From: Acidicaldus organivorans
Lineage (GTDB): Bacteria; Pseudomonadota; Alphaproteobacteria; Acetobacterales; Acetobacteraceae
DNA length: 8,877 bases
Direction of reading: 5' to 3'
NCBI GenBank assembly: GCA_000759655.1
Contig: KN173908.1
Coordinates: 2,073-10,949 of the forward strand
Below, piece by piece: positions 1 to 8,877 of this stretch (its first letter is position 1; the number at the start of each line of letters is the position of its first letter). The position numbers were made by a program, and so were the translations under genes. Below the pieces are notes generated by a model. It did not search any database and was not told the DNA's origin. It saw nothing but the letters and a program-made list of their open reading frames with translations.

Positions 1-1
1 C

Positions 2-637
2 CCGCACGAAGTGCCGCAGGCCCTTTCTGACCTAGAAAGGTTCCTGCACGATGGCGGCGGCCTGCCACCCCTCGTGCAGGTGGGCCTGGCCCACGCCCAA
101 TTTGAGACCATCCACCCCTTCCTGGATGGCAACGGGCGCCTCGGGAGACTGCTCATTACCTTCCTGCTCACCGAAAAGGGCTTGCTCTCGCGCCCGGTGC
201 TGTACCTGTCGCACTACTTCAAGCGCCACCGCAGCGAGTACTACGAACGGCTGCAGGCCGTGCGCGACGCAGGCGACTGGGAAGGCTGGCTCGCCTTCTT
301 CCTGCGCGGTGTGGCCGAGGTCAGCCGCGAGGCGACCCAGACGGCTGCCGCCATTCCGAAAATGCGCGAGGACTACCGCGCGAGGATCACCGAATACCTG
401 GGCCGGGCGGCTGCCAACGGCCAACGGGTGATGGATCGGCTCTTCGATCACCCCATCGTCACCGTGGCCACTGTGCGCGAATGGCTGGGGCTGACAGCGG
501 CCGGCGCCAACCAGATCGTGGCGCGGCTCGAGGGCATTGGCCTGCTGCGCGAGATCACCGGCTGCGCCCGCAACCGGCGCTTTCTCTTCGAGCCGTATTT
601 GATACTGTTTGCAGAGCCGGAGGAGATCAGGCCATGA
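2..637 (+). CDS. Fic-domain protein, 3' part (5' end outside window)
   Basis: Fic-domain enzymes usually transfer AMP from ATP to a hydroxyl of a target protein. The canonical motif HPFLDGNGRLGR lies at 113-148 and matches HxFx(D/E)GNGRxxR, including the catalytic His, so the active site looks intact. The reading frame is open from base 2 (PHEVPQ...), so the GTG at 11 is probably not the true start and the N-terminal part, where an inhibitory helix may lie, is off the window. After the Fic fold, roughly 425-615 (MDRLFDHPIVTVATVREWLGL onward) reads as a C-terminal winged-helix DNA-binding region, common in this kind of Fic protein. The TGA stop overlaps the ATG at 634 (ATGA), coupling it to the micro-ORF and hsdS. 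Its role beside a restriction system is inferred: regulator, or toxin-like guard. The family call is firm; the target is unknown. Confidence 0.9.
   Translation, partial: PHEVPQALSDLERFLHDGGGLPPLVQVGLAHAQFETIHPFLDGNGRLGRLLITFLLTEKGLLSRPVLYLSHYFKRHRSEYYERLQAVRDAGDWEGWLAFFLRGVAEVSREATQTAAAIPKMREDYRARITEYLGRAAANGQRVMDRLFDHPIVTVATVREWLGLTAAGANQIVARLEGIGLLREITGCARNRRFLFEPYLILFAEPEEIRP
621..625 (+). promoter_or_regulatory. Ribosome binding site for the 634 micro-ORF
   Basis: AGGAG lies inside the end of the Fic gene, 8 bases before the ATG at 634. It is the main reason to believe the micro-ORF downstream is translated rather than being silent debris. Confidence 0.6.
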
Positions 638-741
638 AGGGGCGAATGACGGGACAAAAAGGGCATGCGCAGCAGGCCGAGGCCGCGAGGCTCGATCTGG
701 CCATCGCTGCCAATGTGAAGGAGCTGGGGTATGGCGGGTGA
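634..741 (+). CDS. 35-residue micro-ORF: HsdM C-terminal tail remnant
   Basis: Reading from ATG 634 gives a 35-residue peptide ending QQAEAARLDLAIAANVKELGYGG. It aligns with the C-terminus of the full HsdM in this window ([22 protein letters not shown]): 15 of 21 aligned residues are identical with one single-residue gap, and about 48 of 63 bases match by hand count. The last 13 bases (AAGGAGCTGGGGT) are identical. There is no methyltransferase domain, so this is not a functional HsdM. The most economical reading is an in-frame internal deletion of an hsdM that once lay between fic and hsdS, leaving a start, the tail and the overlap with hsdS. Its start overlaps the Fic stop by 4 bases and its end overlaps hsdS by 11 bases. 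It may survive because it couples translation and contains the hsdS ribosome binding site. Whether the peptide has any function is unknown. Confidence 0.65.
   Translation: MKGRMTGQKGHAQQAEAARLDLAIAANVKELGYGG
718..723 (+). promoter_or_regulatory. Ribosome binding site for hsdS, inside the hsdM-tail codons
   Basis: AAGGAG encodes the Lys-Glu of the tail peptide and sits 7 bases before the hsdS ATG at 731. This spacing fixes 731 as the hsdS start and explains why the hsdM tail could have been kept. Confidence 0.75.
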
Positions 742-2038
742 ATGGATTCATACTTCTCTCGCGGATGTAATTGAAATCATCAGTGGCGGCACTCCAAAGA
801 CTAACGTTCCAGAATATTGGAATGGAGACATTCCATGGCTGTCAGTCGCGGATTTCAATGCAGGTTACCGCTGGGTTTCGCGCACCGAGAAAAACATAAC
901 TAAACGAGGACTTTCTGAAAGTGCCACTACGCTTCTTTGTGAGCGAGATATTATTATTTCTGCACGCGGAACTGTTGGCGCACTAGCGCAGTTGACAAGG
1001 CCGATGGCCTTTAATCAATCATGCTACGGAATAAGAGGCAAGCGCGAAATTGCGGATACTGACTTTATCTATTATTTTCTTCGGAAAGCCGTGGCTGAGA
1101 TGAAACAAGTAGCGCATGGAGGGGTGTTCGATACAATCACGCGCGACACATTCAAACTAATTGAAGTGTCACTCCCTCCCCTCGAAGAACAACGCGCCAT
1201 CGCCCACATCCTCGGCACGCTGGACGACAAGATCGAAAACCTGCGCCGACAGAACGAAACGCTGGAAGCCATGGCTCGCACGCTGTTCAAGGCGTGGTTC
1301 GTGGATTTCGAACCAGTGCGTGCCAAGACGGAAGGGCGGTGGCGGCGCGGGGAATCGCTGCCGGGGCTGCCGGCGGAGCTATGGGAGCTTTTCCCGGATC
1401 GGCTGGTGGAGTCGGAGTTGGGGGAGATTCCGGAGGGGTGGGAAGTAACGTCGCTCTCAGAATTTTCTGATCTTAATCCTGAGACTTGGACAAGGCGAAC
1501 ACGTCCTGAGGAAATTCGGTATATCGATCTTTCAAACACAAAGTGGGGACGTATCGAGAGTATCACGCACTATGACGCCAATGACGCTCCTAGCCGTGCA
1601 CAACGAGTTTTGCGCCCGCTCGATACCGTTGTCGGCACCGTCCGCCCCGGCAATGGCTCCTATGCTTTGATTTTAGATGAAGGACTGACAGGCAGCACTG
1701 GATTTGCTGTGCTGCGTCCATTACGGCGTGAATACTCAGAGTTTGTTTATCTCGCCGCTACCGCGCGCGAAAACATTGAGAGACTATCGAATTTGGCGGA
1801 CGGCGGGGCGTATCCCGCCGTCCGGCCAGAGATCGTATCTACGACACCGGTCCCACGTATTGGCGAGGAGCTAATTAAGGAGTTTTCGCGACACGTCCGC
1901 TCGATGCTTTCGGGCATTGCAGTAAACGAACTCACCTCTCGCACTCTCGCCCAACTCCGCGACACTCTGCTGCCCAAGCTCATCTCCGGCGTGCGCAATT
2001 CGCCGGATGCTGAACGCATCGTCGGAGCGGCGGTATGA
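731..2038 (+). CDS. hsdS: Type I restriction-modification specificity subunit HsdS
   Basis: HsdS chooses the bipartite DNA target for both the methyltransferase (with HsdM) and the restriction complex (with HsdM and HsdR). The 435-residue product has normal length and two-half layout. Target-recognition domain 1 spans about residues 1-147 (WIHTSLADVIEIISGGTPKT start). The central conserved helix is about 148-200 (LPPLEEQRAIAHILGTLDDK, then KAWFVDFEPV). Domain 2 begins near residue 230 (ELGEIPEGWEV). The C-terminal conserved helix is about 376-425 (TLAQLRDTLLPKLISG). Base composition is patchy: a 60-base stretch at 901-960 in domain 1 is about 38% GC, 1321-1380 in the conserved block about 77%, and 1441-1500 in domain 2 about 45%. 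This suggests exchanged recognition domains. The start follows AAGGAG at 718, and the stop overlaps the next gene (ATGA). The target sequence cannot be predicted by eye. Confidence 0.96.
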   Translation: MAGEWIHTSLADVIEIISGGTPKTNVPEYWNGDIPWLSVADFNAGYRWVSRTEKNITKRGLSESATTLLCERDIIISARGTVGALAQLTRPMAFNQSCYGIRGKREIADTDFIYYFLRKAVAEMKQVAHGGVFDTITRDTFKLIEVSLPPLEEQRAIAHILGTLDDKIENLRRQNETLEAMARTLFKAWFVDFEPVRAKTEGRWRRGESLPGLPAELWELFPDRLVESELGEIPEGWEVTSLSEFSDLNPETWTRRTRPEEIRYIDLSNTKWGRIESITHYDANDAPSRAQRVLRPLDTVVGTVRPGNGSYALILDEGLTGSTGFAVLRPLRREYSEFVYLAATARENIERLSNLADGGAYPAVRPEIVSTTPVPRIGEELIKEFSRHVRSMLSGIAVNELTSRTLAQLRDTLLPKLISGVRNSPDAERIVGAAV

Positions 2039-2780
2039 CTTTGGATTGGTGTCCTGGCATTCGTGAGGCCTGCGACCATTGGCGCGATGCGCCGATGTTG
2101 CAGCAGACCTTCGAGGCGTTGGAGCGCACCTTGGAGGAAAACAACGATGCGTGTATCGACTGCGCCAAGACCGTCGTCGAGGTGATCTGTCGCGTGGTGG
2201 CGGAAAGTTTCCACACCCAGCAAAACCCGCTCAAACCTCCGCAAGAGACACCCTCCCTGTCGGACTGGCTAAGCGCCGCCGTGCGTGCGCTCAAGCTGGG
2301 TGACATCCGCGACGAAAAGTTTAAGAAGCTCGTGTCCAGCTACTACAAACTTGCGGACGCCCTCAACGAACTGCGCAACAGGGCGGGCCCCGCTAGCCAC
2401 GGTAGGGACCCGTATCTGGAACGGCTGGCTGAGCACCACCGCCGCACTGCGGTTCTGGCAGCCGATGCCATCGTAGCCTTTCTGCATAAGGCTTATCTCG
2501 ATACGCAGCTCGACCCGATCACCTCCCGCGAGCCGTGGGAGCGATTTGCGACAGACAACGCGCTGATCGACGCCCACGTGGCGCTGGCGGTGGACGCCGA
2601 GAACGGTAACACCCCGACCTTGCGCGTCCTGCTGCCGAGCGGCGACGAGCTGCCCCTCACAATCGAAGTCAGCCGTCTTCTCTACCTACTGGACCGGAAC
2701 GCCTATGTAGAGGCTTTGAACGCGGCGCGCGGGATGGCGGCTCCGGCGGAGAAGCCGGTCGAAGAACAAGGAGACCCGTA

Positions 2781-2781
<1 letters not shown>
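2035..2781 (+). CDS. Abi_C-like abortive infection family protein
   Basis: The 248-residue protein is mostly helical in appearance. Residues about 30-60 ([20 protein letters not shown]) and about 105-152 resemble the abortive-infection C-terminal family (Abi_C). The signature [11 protein letters not shown] at 113-123 is followed by a helix ([20 protein letters not shown]). R116-x5-H122 has the spacing of the Rx4-6H motif of HEPN ribonucleases, so RNA cleavage is a possible activity, but this is inference. Residues about 165-230 form a second region I do not recognise. No signal peptide or membrane segment is seen. The ATG overlaps the hsdS stop by 4 bases with GGAG 7 bases upstream, and the TAA shares one base with the hsdR ATG. 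It is therefore built into the operon between S and R. A suicide or growth-arrest role on phage attack is plausible; an RM accessory role is the alternative. Confidence 0.75.
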
Positions 2782-5978
<3,197 letters not shown>

Positions 5979-6005
5979 GCGCCCGGATTAATCGGTTCAT
6001 TTTTT

Positions 6006-6011
6006 GAGGAG
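6006..6011 (+). promoter_or_regulatory. Ribosome binding site for hsdM
   Basis: GAGGAG sits 11 bases before the ATG at 6023, somewhat farther than the 7-8 bases used elsewhere in the operon. hsdM follows the only untranslated gap in the operon, 44 bases after the hsdR stop. No convincing promoter is visible in that gap, so hsdM is probably read through from hsdR. Confidence 0.5.
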
Positions 6012-6022
6012 CAACACACAAG

Positions 6023-7573
6023 ATGGCCAAGCGTGACACCAGGAACGGTAACAACGGGACCAGCCTCGGCTTCGAGGCCGAACTGTTCAAAGCCGCTGAC
6101 AAGCTTCGCGGCGCAATAGAACCCAGCGACTATAAGCACGTCGTTCTTGGGCTGATCTTTCTCAAGTACGTCTCTGAGTCCTTCGAAGCCAAGTACGAGG
6201 CTCTCTTGGCCGAAGACCCCCGTCTAGCCGAAGTTCGGGACGAATATCTCTCGGAGAATATCTTCTGGGTACCAAAGGAAGCGCGGTGGGCCAACTTGCA
6301 AGCCAACGCCAAGCAGCCCTACATCGGCACCATGATCGATGATGCGATGCGCGCAATCGAACGAGATAACGAATCGCTAAAAGGCGTGCTCCCCAAAGAC
6401 TATGGCCGGCCAACGCTCAATAAGACTATGCTCGGAGAGCTTATCGATCTCATCTCTGGCATCGCCTTAGGAGCTGATGGCGACAAATCCAAAGACATCC
6501 TCGGCCGCGTGTACGAATACTTCCTTGGCCAGTTTGCGGGCGCTGAAGGAAAGCGTGGCGGCGAGTTCTATACCCCGCGCTGCGTGGTCGGGGTGCTCGT
6601 GGAAATGCTCGAACCCTACAAGGGGCGCGTCTACGACCCTTGCTGTGGCTCGGGCGGCATGTTCGTGCAAAGCGAGAAATTCGTGCAGGAGCACGGTGGC
6701 CGTATCGGAGATATCGCTATCTACGGTCAGGAGATCAACTATACCACTTGGCGCCTCGCCAAAATGAACCTCGCGGTGCGGGGTATCGACGCCGATGTTC
6801 GCTGGAACAATGAGGGAAGCTTTCATCGAGATGAGTTTCCGGACCTGAAAGCAGACTTTATCCTTGCCAACCCTCCTTTCAATGTCTCCGACTGGGGCGG
6901 CGAGCGCCTGCGTGAAGACGCGCGCTGGAAGTTTGGCGTTCCGCCTGTAGGCAATGCAAACTACGCGTGGTTGCAGCATATCTACTATCACCTCGCACCA
7001 AACGGCACAGCTGGTGTGGTTCTTGCGAACGGCTCCATGAGCTCCAACCAAACAAACGAAGGCGAAATCCGCAAGGCCATGCTGGAAGCCGACGTGGTAG
7101 ACTGCATGGTTGCTCTTCCTGGACAACTCTTCTATTCCACGCAAATTCCGGCCTGCCTGTGGTTTCTTGCCCGCAACAAGAACCCCGGTAAGGGATTGCG
7201 CGACCGACGAGGCCAAGTGCTCTTTATCGACGCGCGGAACTTCGGAGTCCTGGTCGACCGCACTCGTCGCGAACTCACTGACGAAGAAATCAAACGCATT
7301 GCCGACACTTACCACGCCTGGCGCGGCGAGCCACAAGCCGGAACGTACGCCGATGTCCCTGGATTTTGCAAATCCGCAACCGTCGACGAGATCCGAAAGC
7401 ACAGCTACGTGCTCACCCCCGGGCGCTACGTCGGCGCAGCGGCGCAAGAGGATGATGGCGAATCCTTCGGGGAAAAGATGGCGCGCCTTGCGGCCCAATG
7501 GCGGCAGCAGCGCGAGGAAGCCGCACGGCTGGATGCGGCGATTGAAACCAATCTAAAGGAGCTGGGGTTTTAG
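6023..7573 (+). CDS. hsdM: Type I DNA methyltransferase subunit HsdM (adenine-N6)
   Basis: HsdM transfers a methyl group from S-adenosylmethionine to adenine N6 in the target chosen by HsdS, and is also needed in the restriction complex. The 516 residues have the normal architecture. The N-terminal helical domain (about 14-160) contains [20 protein letters not shown] and [27 protein letters not shown] (179-186) precedes the SAM-binding motif [11 protein letters not shown] (205-214), where family members more often read DPACGTGG. The catalytic motif IV is NPPF (283-286). The coiled C-terminus ([20 protein letters not shown]) is the part that contacts HsdS. The gene is last in the operon, after hsdR, an uncommon order. 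Its final codons contain AAAGGAG, placed as if to start a following gene, but no hsdS follows. The same tail sequence is found before hsdS at 670-732. Confidence 0.97.
   Translation: MAKRDTRNGNNGTSLGFEAELFKAADKLRGAIEPSDYKHVVLGLIFLKYVSESFEAKYEALLAEDPRLAEVRDEYLSENIFWVPKEARWANLQANAKQPYIGTMIDDAMRAIERDNESLKGVLPKDYGRPTLNKTMLGELIDLISGIALGADGDKSKDILGRVYEYFLGQFAGAEGKRGGEFYTPRCVVGVLVEMLEPYKGRVYDPCCGSGGMFVQSEKFVQEHGGRIGDIAIYGQEINYTTWRLAKMNLAVRGIDADVRWNNEGSFHRDEFPDLKADFILANPPFNVSDWGGERLREDARWKFGVPPVGNANYAWLQHIYYHLAPNGTAGVVLANGSMSSNQTNEGEIRKAMLEADVVDCMVALPGQLFYSTQIPACLWFLARNKNPGKGLRDRRGQVLFIDARNFGVLVDRTRRELTDEEIKRIADTYHAWRGEPQAGTYADVPGFCKSATVDEIRKHSYVLTPGRYVGAAAQEDDGESFGEKMARLAAQWRQQREEAARLDAAIETNLKELGF
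7555..7561 (+). promoter_or_regulatory. Orphan Shine-Dalgarno-like site at the end of hsdM
   Basis: AAAGGAG followed by CTGGGGT repeats the sequence that precedes the hsdS start at 731. Here TTT stands where the ATG would be, and no open reading frame of an S subunit follows. It probably marks a lost hsdM-hsdS junction, but it also simply encodes Lys-Glu, so it may be incidental. Confidence 0.35.
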
Positions 7574-7607
7574 CTATTGACACAAATGTAAGTTTGTAAA
7601 AATAGCT
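7572..7607. terminator. Imperfect hairpin after hsdM, possible operon end
   Basis: AGCTATT (7572-7578) can pair with AATAGCT (7601-7607), and inside the loop ACAAA (7582-7586) can pair with TTTGT (7593-7597). A T-rich stretch follows at 7614-7623, six bases after the stem. The stem is AT-rich and the T-run is not adjacent, so it is a weak candidate for an intrinsic terminator. The first arm overlaps the hsdM stop codon. Confidence 0.35.
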
Positions 7608-7784
7608 GCGCCGTTTATTTTTTACTTATGAGAACGACATAAGCCCTTTTGCAGCGTGGTATCTTCAGCCAGTGACAGATCGGTACCGCCGGTGGCAGGG
7701 CGGTGCGGGCTTTTGTCCCCGCGGCTTTGCCGCCCGCGTCCCCTTTGGCATGGGATGCCCCGCCGGCAACGGCTTGAACAGGCG
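7608..7784. other. Intergenic stretch, no gene recognised
   Basis: The first ~50 bases are AT-rich, then composition jumps to strongly GC-rich from about 7680. The left end and first codons of the transposase remnant at 7785 should lie here if that element were complete. I see no matching N-terminal residues and no clear terminal inverted repeat. Short open frames on both strands show no family features and are not called. Confidence 0.4.
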
Positions 7785-8308
7785 CGTCTGGCCCTGATCG
7801 GGCCGCGCAGGCCGGCGGCCGTATCCGCTGGTGACGATGCTGCGCATTCACTTCCTGCTGCAGTGGTATGGGCTTTCTGACCCCGCGTTGGAAGAAGCGC
7901 TCATCGACACTCCGGTGATACGCCGGTTTGCCGGGATTGGCGGGCTGGACGCCATCCCGGACGAGACGACGATCTTCCGGCGCTGGTGCTGGAGAGGCGC
8001 GGCTTGGCCGAGAAGCTCTTTTAGTAGGTCAGTGTGGCTGCAGCGCAAAGGGCTGAGCCTGCGCTCGAGCCGCGATCGTCGATGCGACCATCATCCATGC
8101 GCCGAGTTCGACCAAGAGCGGGGAGAAGGCCCGCGCCCCGGAGATGCACCAGACGAAGAAGGGGAACCCGTGGTATTTCGGCATGAAGGTGCCCATTGGC
8201 GTCGATAGCCGGAGCAAGGTGATCCATTCGGTGGTGGCGACGGCGGCCAACGTGGCGGAGGCAACGGTGCTGCCCGACCTGCTGGAGGGCGATGAGACGC
8301 GGATATAC
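7785..8308 (+). pseudogene. IS5-family transposase remnant, frameshifted and 3'-truncated
   Basis: Pieces of one IS5-type transposase appear in order but in different frames. They are RLEQARLALIGP (about 7785-7805), then GRRPYPLVTMLRIHFLLQWYGLSDPALEEAL through IPDETTIFR (about 7810-7980). Next come LVLERRGLAEKLF ending in TAG (7983-8024), [10 protein letters not shown] (about 8038-8067), and finally [20 protein letters not shown] with [15 protein letters not shown] and [20 protein letters not shown] (8075-8308). This needs at least four frame changes plus in-frame stops. The first catalytic Asp (IVDAT) is present. The second Asp region, expected just after ETRIY as in the IS5 pattern ADAGYQG, and the Glu region are absent. 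The reading breaks off at 8308, exactly where a CTAG and the next element begin. It cannot make active transposase. Confidence 0.85.
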
Positions 8309-8312
8309 CTAG
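8309..8312. repeat. Left CTAG target-site duplication (candidate)
   Basis: CTAG directly flanks the left terminal repeat of the element at 8313. IS5-group elements duplicate a 4-base YTAR target, which CTAG fits. The matching copy is at 8702-8705. Confidence 0.5.
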
Positions 8313-8376
8313 AAAAACCTCTGGCGGTCTGTGGCCTGATCTGACTTGCTGATCCCTGAGAACGGGGGAGGTGACG

Positions 8377-8656
8377 ATGGCAGTTCATCCGGGTTTCTTC
8401 GAGACAGACGCGCGTCTAAGTGCCTTGTCGGCAGCGGGGGATCCACTGGAGCGGTTGGGGGAGGTGGTGGGTTTCGATCTGTTCCGCCCCGATCTGGAAG
8501 CGGCGCTGGCGCTTGCCGACTGCAGCCGGGCGGCCGCCCCCCCTAGGAGGCGGTGCTGATGTTCCGGGTGCTGGTCCTGCAGAGCCCCTACACCCTCTCT
8601 GACGTGCAGACCGAGTACCGGCTGCACGAGAGGCATTTTCGGTCCGCCCCGTAGCC
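8377..8656 (+). pseudogene. IS5-family transposase, N-terminal fragment with frameshift
   Basis: ATG 8377 follows GGAGG (8367-8371) by 5 bases. The product MAVHPGFFETDARLSALSAA..GDPLERLGEVVGFDLFRPDLEAALALADCSR matches the start of an IS5-family transposase. At a run of seven C (8537-8543) the frame is lost and the first frame ends at TGA 8557-8559. The expected sequence GRPP-EAVLMFRVLVLQ-PYTLSDVQTEYRL continues one frame over, but with TAG (8544-8546) where a Tyr codon is expected. Homology stops after about RLHERHF and the frame ends at TAG 8654-8656. The catalytic DDE region is entirely missing. Confidence 0.82.
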
Positions 8657-8668
8657 GACCGCGCGATC

Positions 8669-8686
8669 TGGGTTATCAGAAACCCA
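8669..8686. repeat. Small inverted repeat near the right end of the IS remnant
   Basis: TGGGTT (8669-8674) and AACCCA (8681-8686) flank a six-base loop. A direct repeat CGATCTG (8664-8670 and 8688-8694) encloses it. It may be a subterminal feature of the IS end; no T-run supports a terminator. Confidence 0.35.
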
Positions 8687-8701
8687 CCGATCTGAGGTTC
8701 T

Positions 8702-8705
8702 CTAG
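8702..8705. repeat. Right CTAG target-site duplication (candidate)
   Basis: This is the second copy of CTAG, directly outside the right terminal repeat that ends at 8701. Confidence 0.5.
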
Positions 8706-8717
8706 CTCCTCTGAAAA

Positions 8718-8876
8718 TTACGCGCGGATTGGAACCACCCGGGCGAGGGTGCCGGGATCGCGCAGGCAGTGTCCCGCCCACGCCTCCATCAAGGCACGGC
8801 GCTTTTCGAAATGGTCAGTGCGGGCATAGGCGCTTTCCACCCGGTTCGGGTTGGTGTGCGCCAAAGCCGCCTCCGC
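8718..8876 (-). CDS. Tyrosine (phage/P4-type) integrase, C-terminal end
   Basis: Reading the reverse strand from the right edge gives an open frame of 52 residues ending at TAA (8718-8720). It contains EAALAHTNPNRVESAYAR, then DHFEKRRALMEAWAGHC. This is the pattern after the catalytic Tyr-side helices of prophage and island integrases (LAH..., V..AY.R, F.KRR.LM..WA.Y/HC). The rest, including the catalytic Arg, His and Tyr, lies beyond the window. The 3' end looks natural and undamaged. The gene converges with the operon and IS remnants, so the restriction locus ends next to an integrase 3' end. This suggests that the region is, or was, part of an integrated island or prophage. No att-site repeat is visible within the window. 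Confidence 0.85.
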   Translation of the reverse strand, partial: AEAALAHTNPNRVESAYARTDHFEKRRALMEAWAGHCLRDPGTLARVVPIRA

Positions 8877-8877
8877 C

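Larger units (their letters stand above)
8313..8701 (+). mobile_element. Internally deleted IS5-family element with terminal inverted repeats
   Basis: The left end (8313-8340, containing AACCTC and CTGAT) and the reverse complement of the right end (8675-8701) align over about 27 bases. Roughly two thirds of positions match, with a one-base offset at the tip and two single-base gaps. CTAG flanks both ends. Inside is the N-terminal third of an IS5-family transposase. At 389 bases the element is far shorter than a usual IS5-type element (about 1.2 kb), so the central part and C-terminal coding region have been lost. It appears to have landed where the older transposase remnant already met the sequence before the integrase, because the transposase does not resume after the right CTAG. 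The ends are called by eye and could be off by a base or two. Confidence 0.55.

Noticed and set aside
11..13. GTG at 11 as the start of the Fic gene
   Set aside because: The frame is open to base 2 with family-like residues (PHEV), and a Fic protein needs an N-terminal part before this point. The gene is cut by the window edge.
481..741. 86-codon + strand frame starting at ATG 481
   Set aside because: Its first ~50 codons are an out-of-frame reading of the Fic gene. Only the part from ATG 634 has its own ribosome binding site and HsdM-tail similarity.
5986..6005. GATTAATC palindrome plus T-run as an intrinsic terminator between hsdR and hsdM
   Set aside because: The stem is short and AT-rich, and it is extended only through a bulge. 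Terminating here would uncouple hsdM, so it is kept only as an observation and not called as a feature.
6467..7498. 343-codon open frame on the reverse strand opposite hsdM
   Set aside because: It is fully antisense to a well-supported gene, has no recognisable family, and is expected from GC-rich codon structure. The same holds for the 239-codon frames at 32-751 and 3939-4658.
7577..7603. TTGACA (7577-7582) with an A-rich -10-like stretch near 7598-7603 as a promoter
   Set aside because: The candidate -10 is poor and the spacing is only about 15 bases. The region also forms the hairpin, and only broken genes lie downstream.
7615..7851. Reverse-strand open frame of 78 codons between hsdM and the transposase remnant
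   Set aside because: It has no recognisable domain and no convincing ribosome binding site, and it overlaps the transposase remnant. The composition looks like random GC-rich sequence.

Overview
The window carries most of a type I restriction-modification locus on the + strand. To its right are decayed insertion sequences and the 3' end of a tyrosine integrase gene on the - strand. The backbone is GC-rich, the gene style is proteobacterial, and the insertion sequences are IS5-family. This suggests a high-GC proteobacterium with the locus sitting in a mobile or genomic-island context; I cannot name the genus.

Left to right: (1) positions 2-637 are the 3' part of a Fic-domain gene (putative AMP transferase) with a C-terminal winged-helix region, cut by the window edge. 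(2) Positions 634-741 are a 35-codon micro-ORF whose product looks like the last ~25-30 residues of an HsdM protein. It overlaps both neighbours and carries the ribosome binding site of hsdS. (3) hsdS (731-2038) is an intact specificity subunit with AT-richer target-recognition domains around a very GC-rich central conserved block. (4) Positions 2035-2781 encode an Abi_C-like abortive-infection-family protein. (5) hsdR (2781-5978) is an intact 1065-residue nuclease/translocase. (6) hsdM (6023-7573) is an intact adenine-N6 methyltransferase.

From the Fic gene to hsdR every junction is a stop-start overlap, so these genes are almost certainly one translationally coupled operon. The only gap in the run is 44 bases before hsdM. 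HsdS with HsdM should form the site-specific methyltransferase, and adding HsdR makes the restriction complex. Fic and the Abi_C-like protein are accessory genes, plausibly a second (growth-arrest or suicide) layer of phage defence; that role is inference.

The gene order fic-(hsdM tail)-S-abi-R-M is the most unusual point. The hsdM tail before hsdS, and an orphan Shine-Dalgarno-like sequence at the end of the intact hsdM, suggest that an hsdM once lay directly before hsdS and that the operon was later rearranged. Downstream, 7574-7784 holds an AT-rich hairpin region and unrecognised sequence. Positions 7785-8308 are a frameshifted, 3'-truncated IS5-family transposase. Positions 8313-8701 are a second, internally deleted IS5-family element with imperfect terminal inverted repeats and flanking CTAG duplications. 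Positions 8718-8876 encode the integrase C-terminus.
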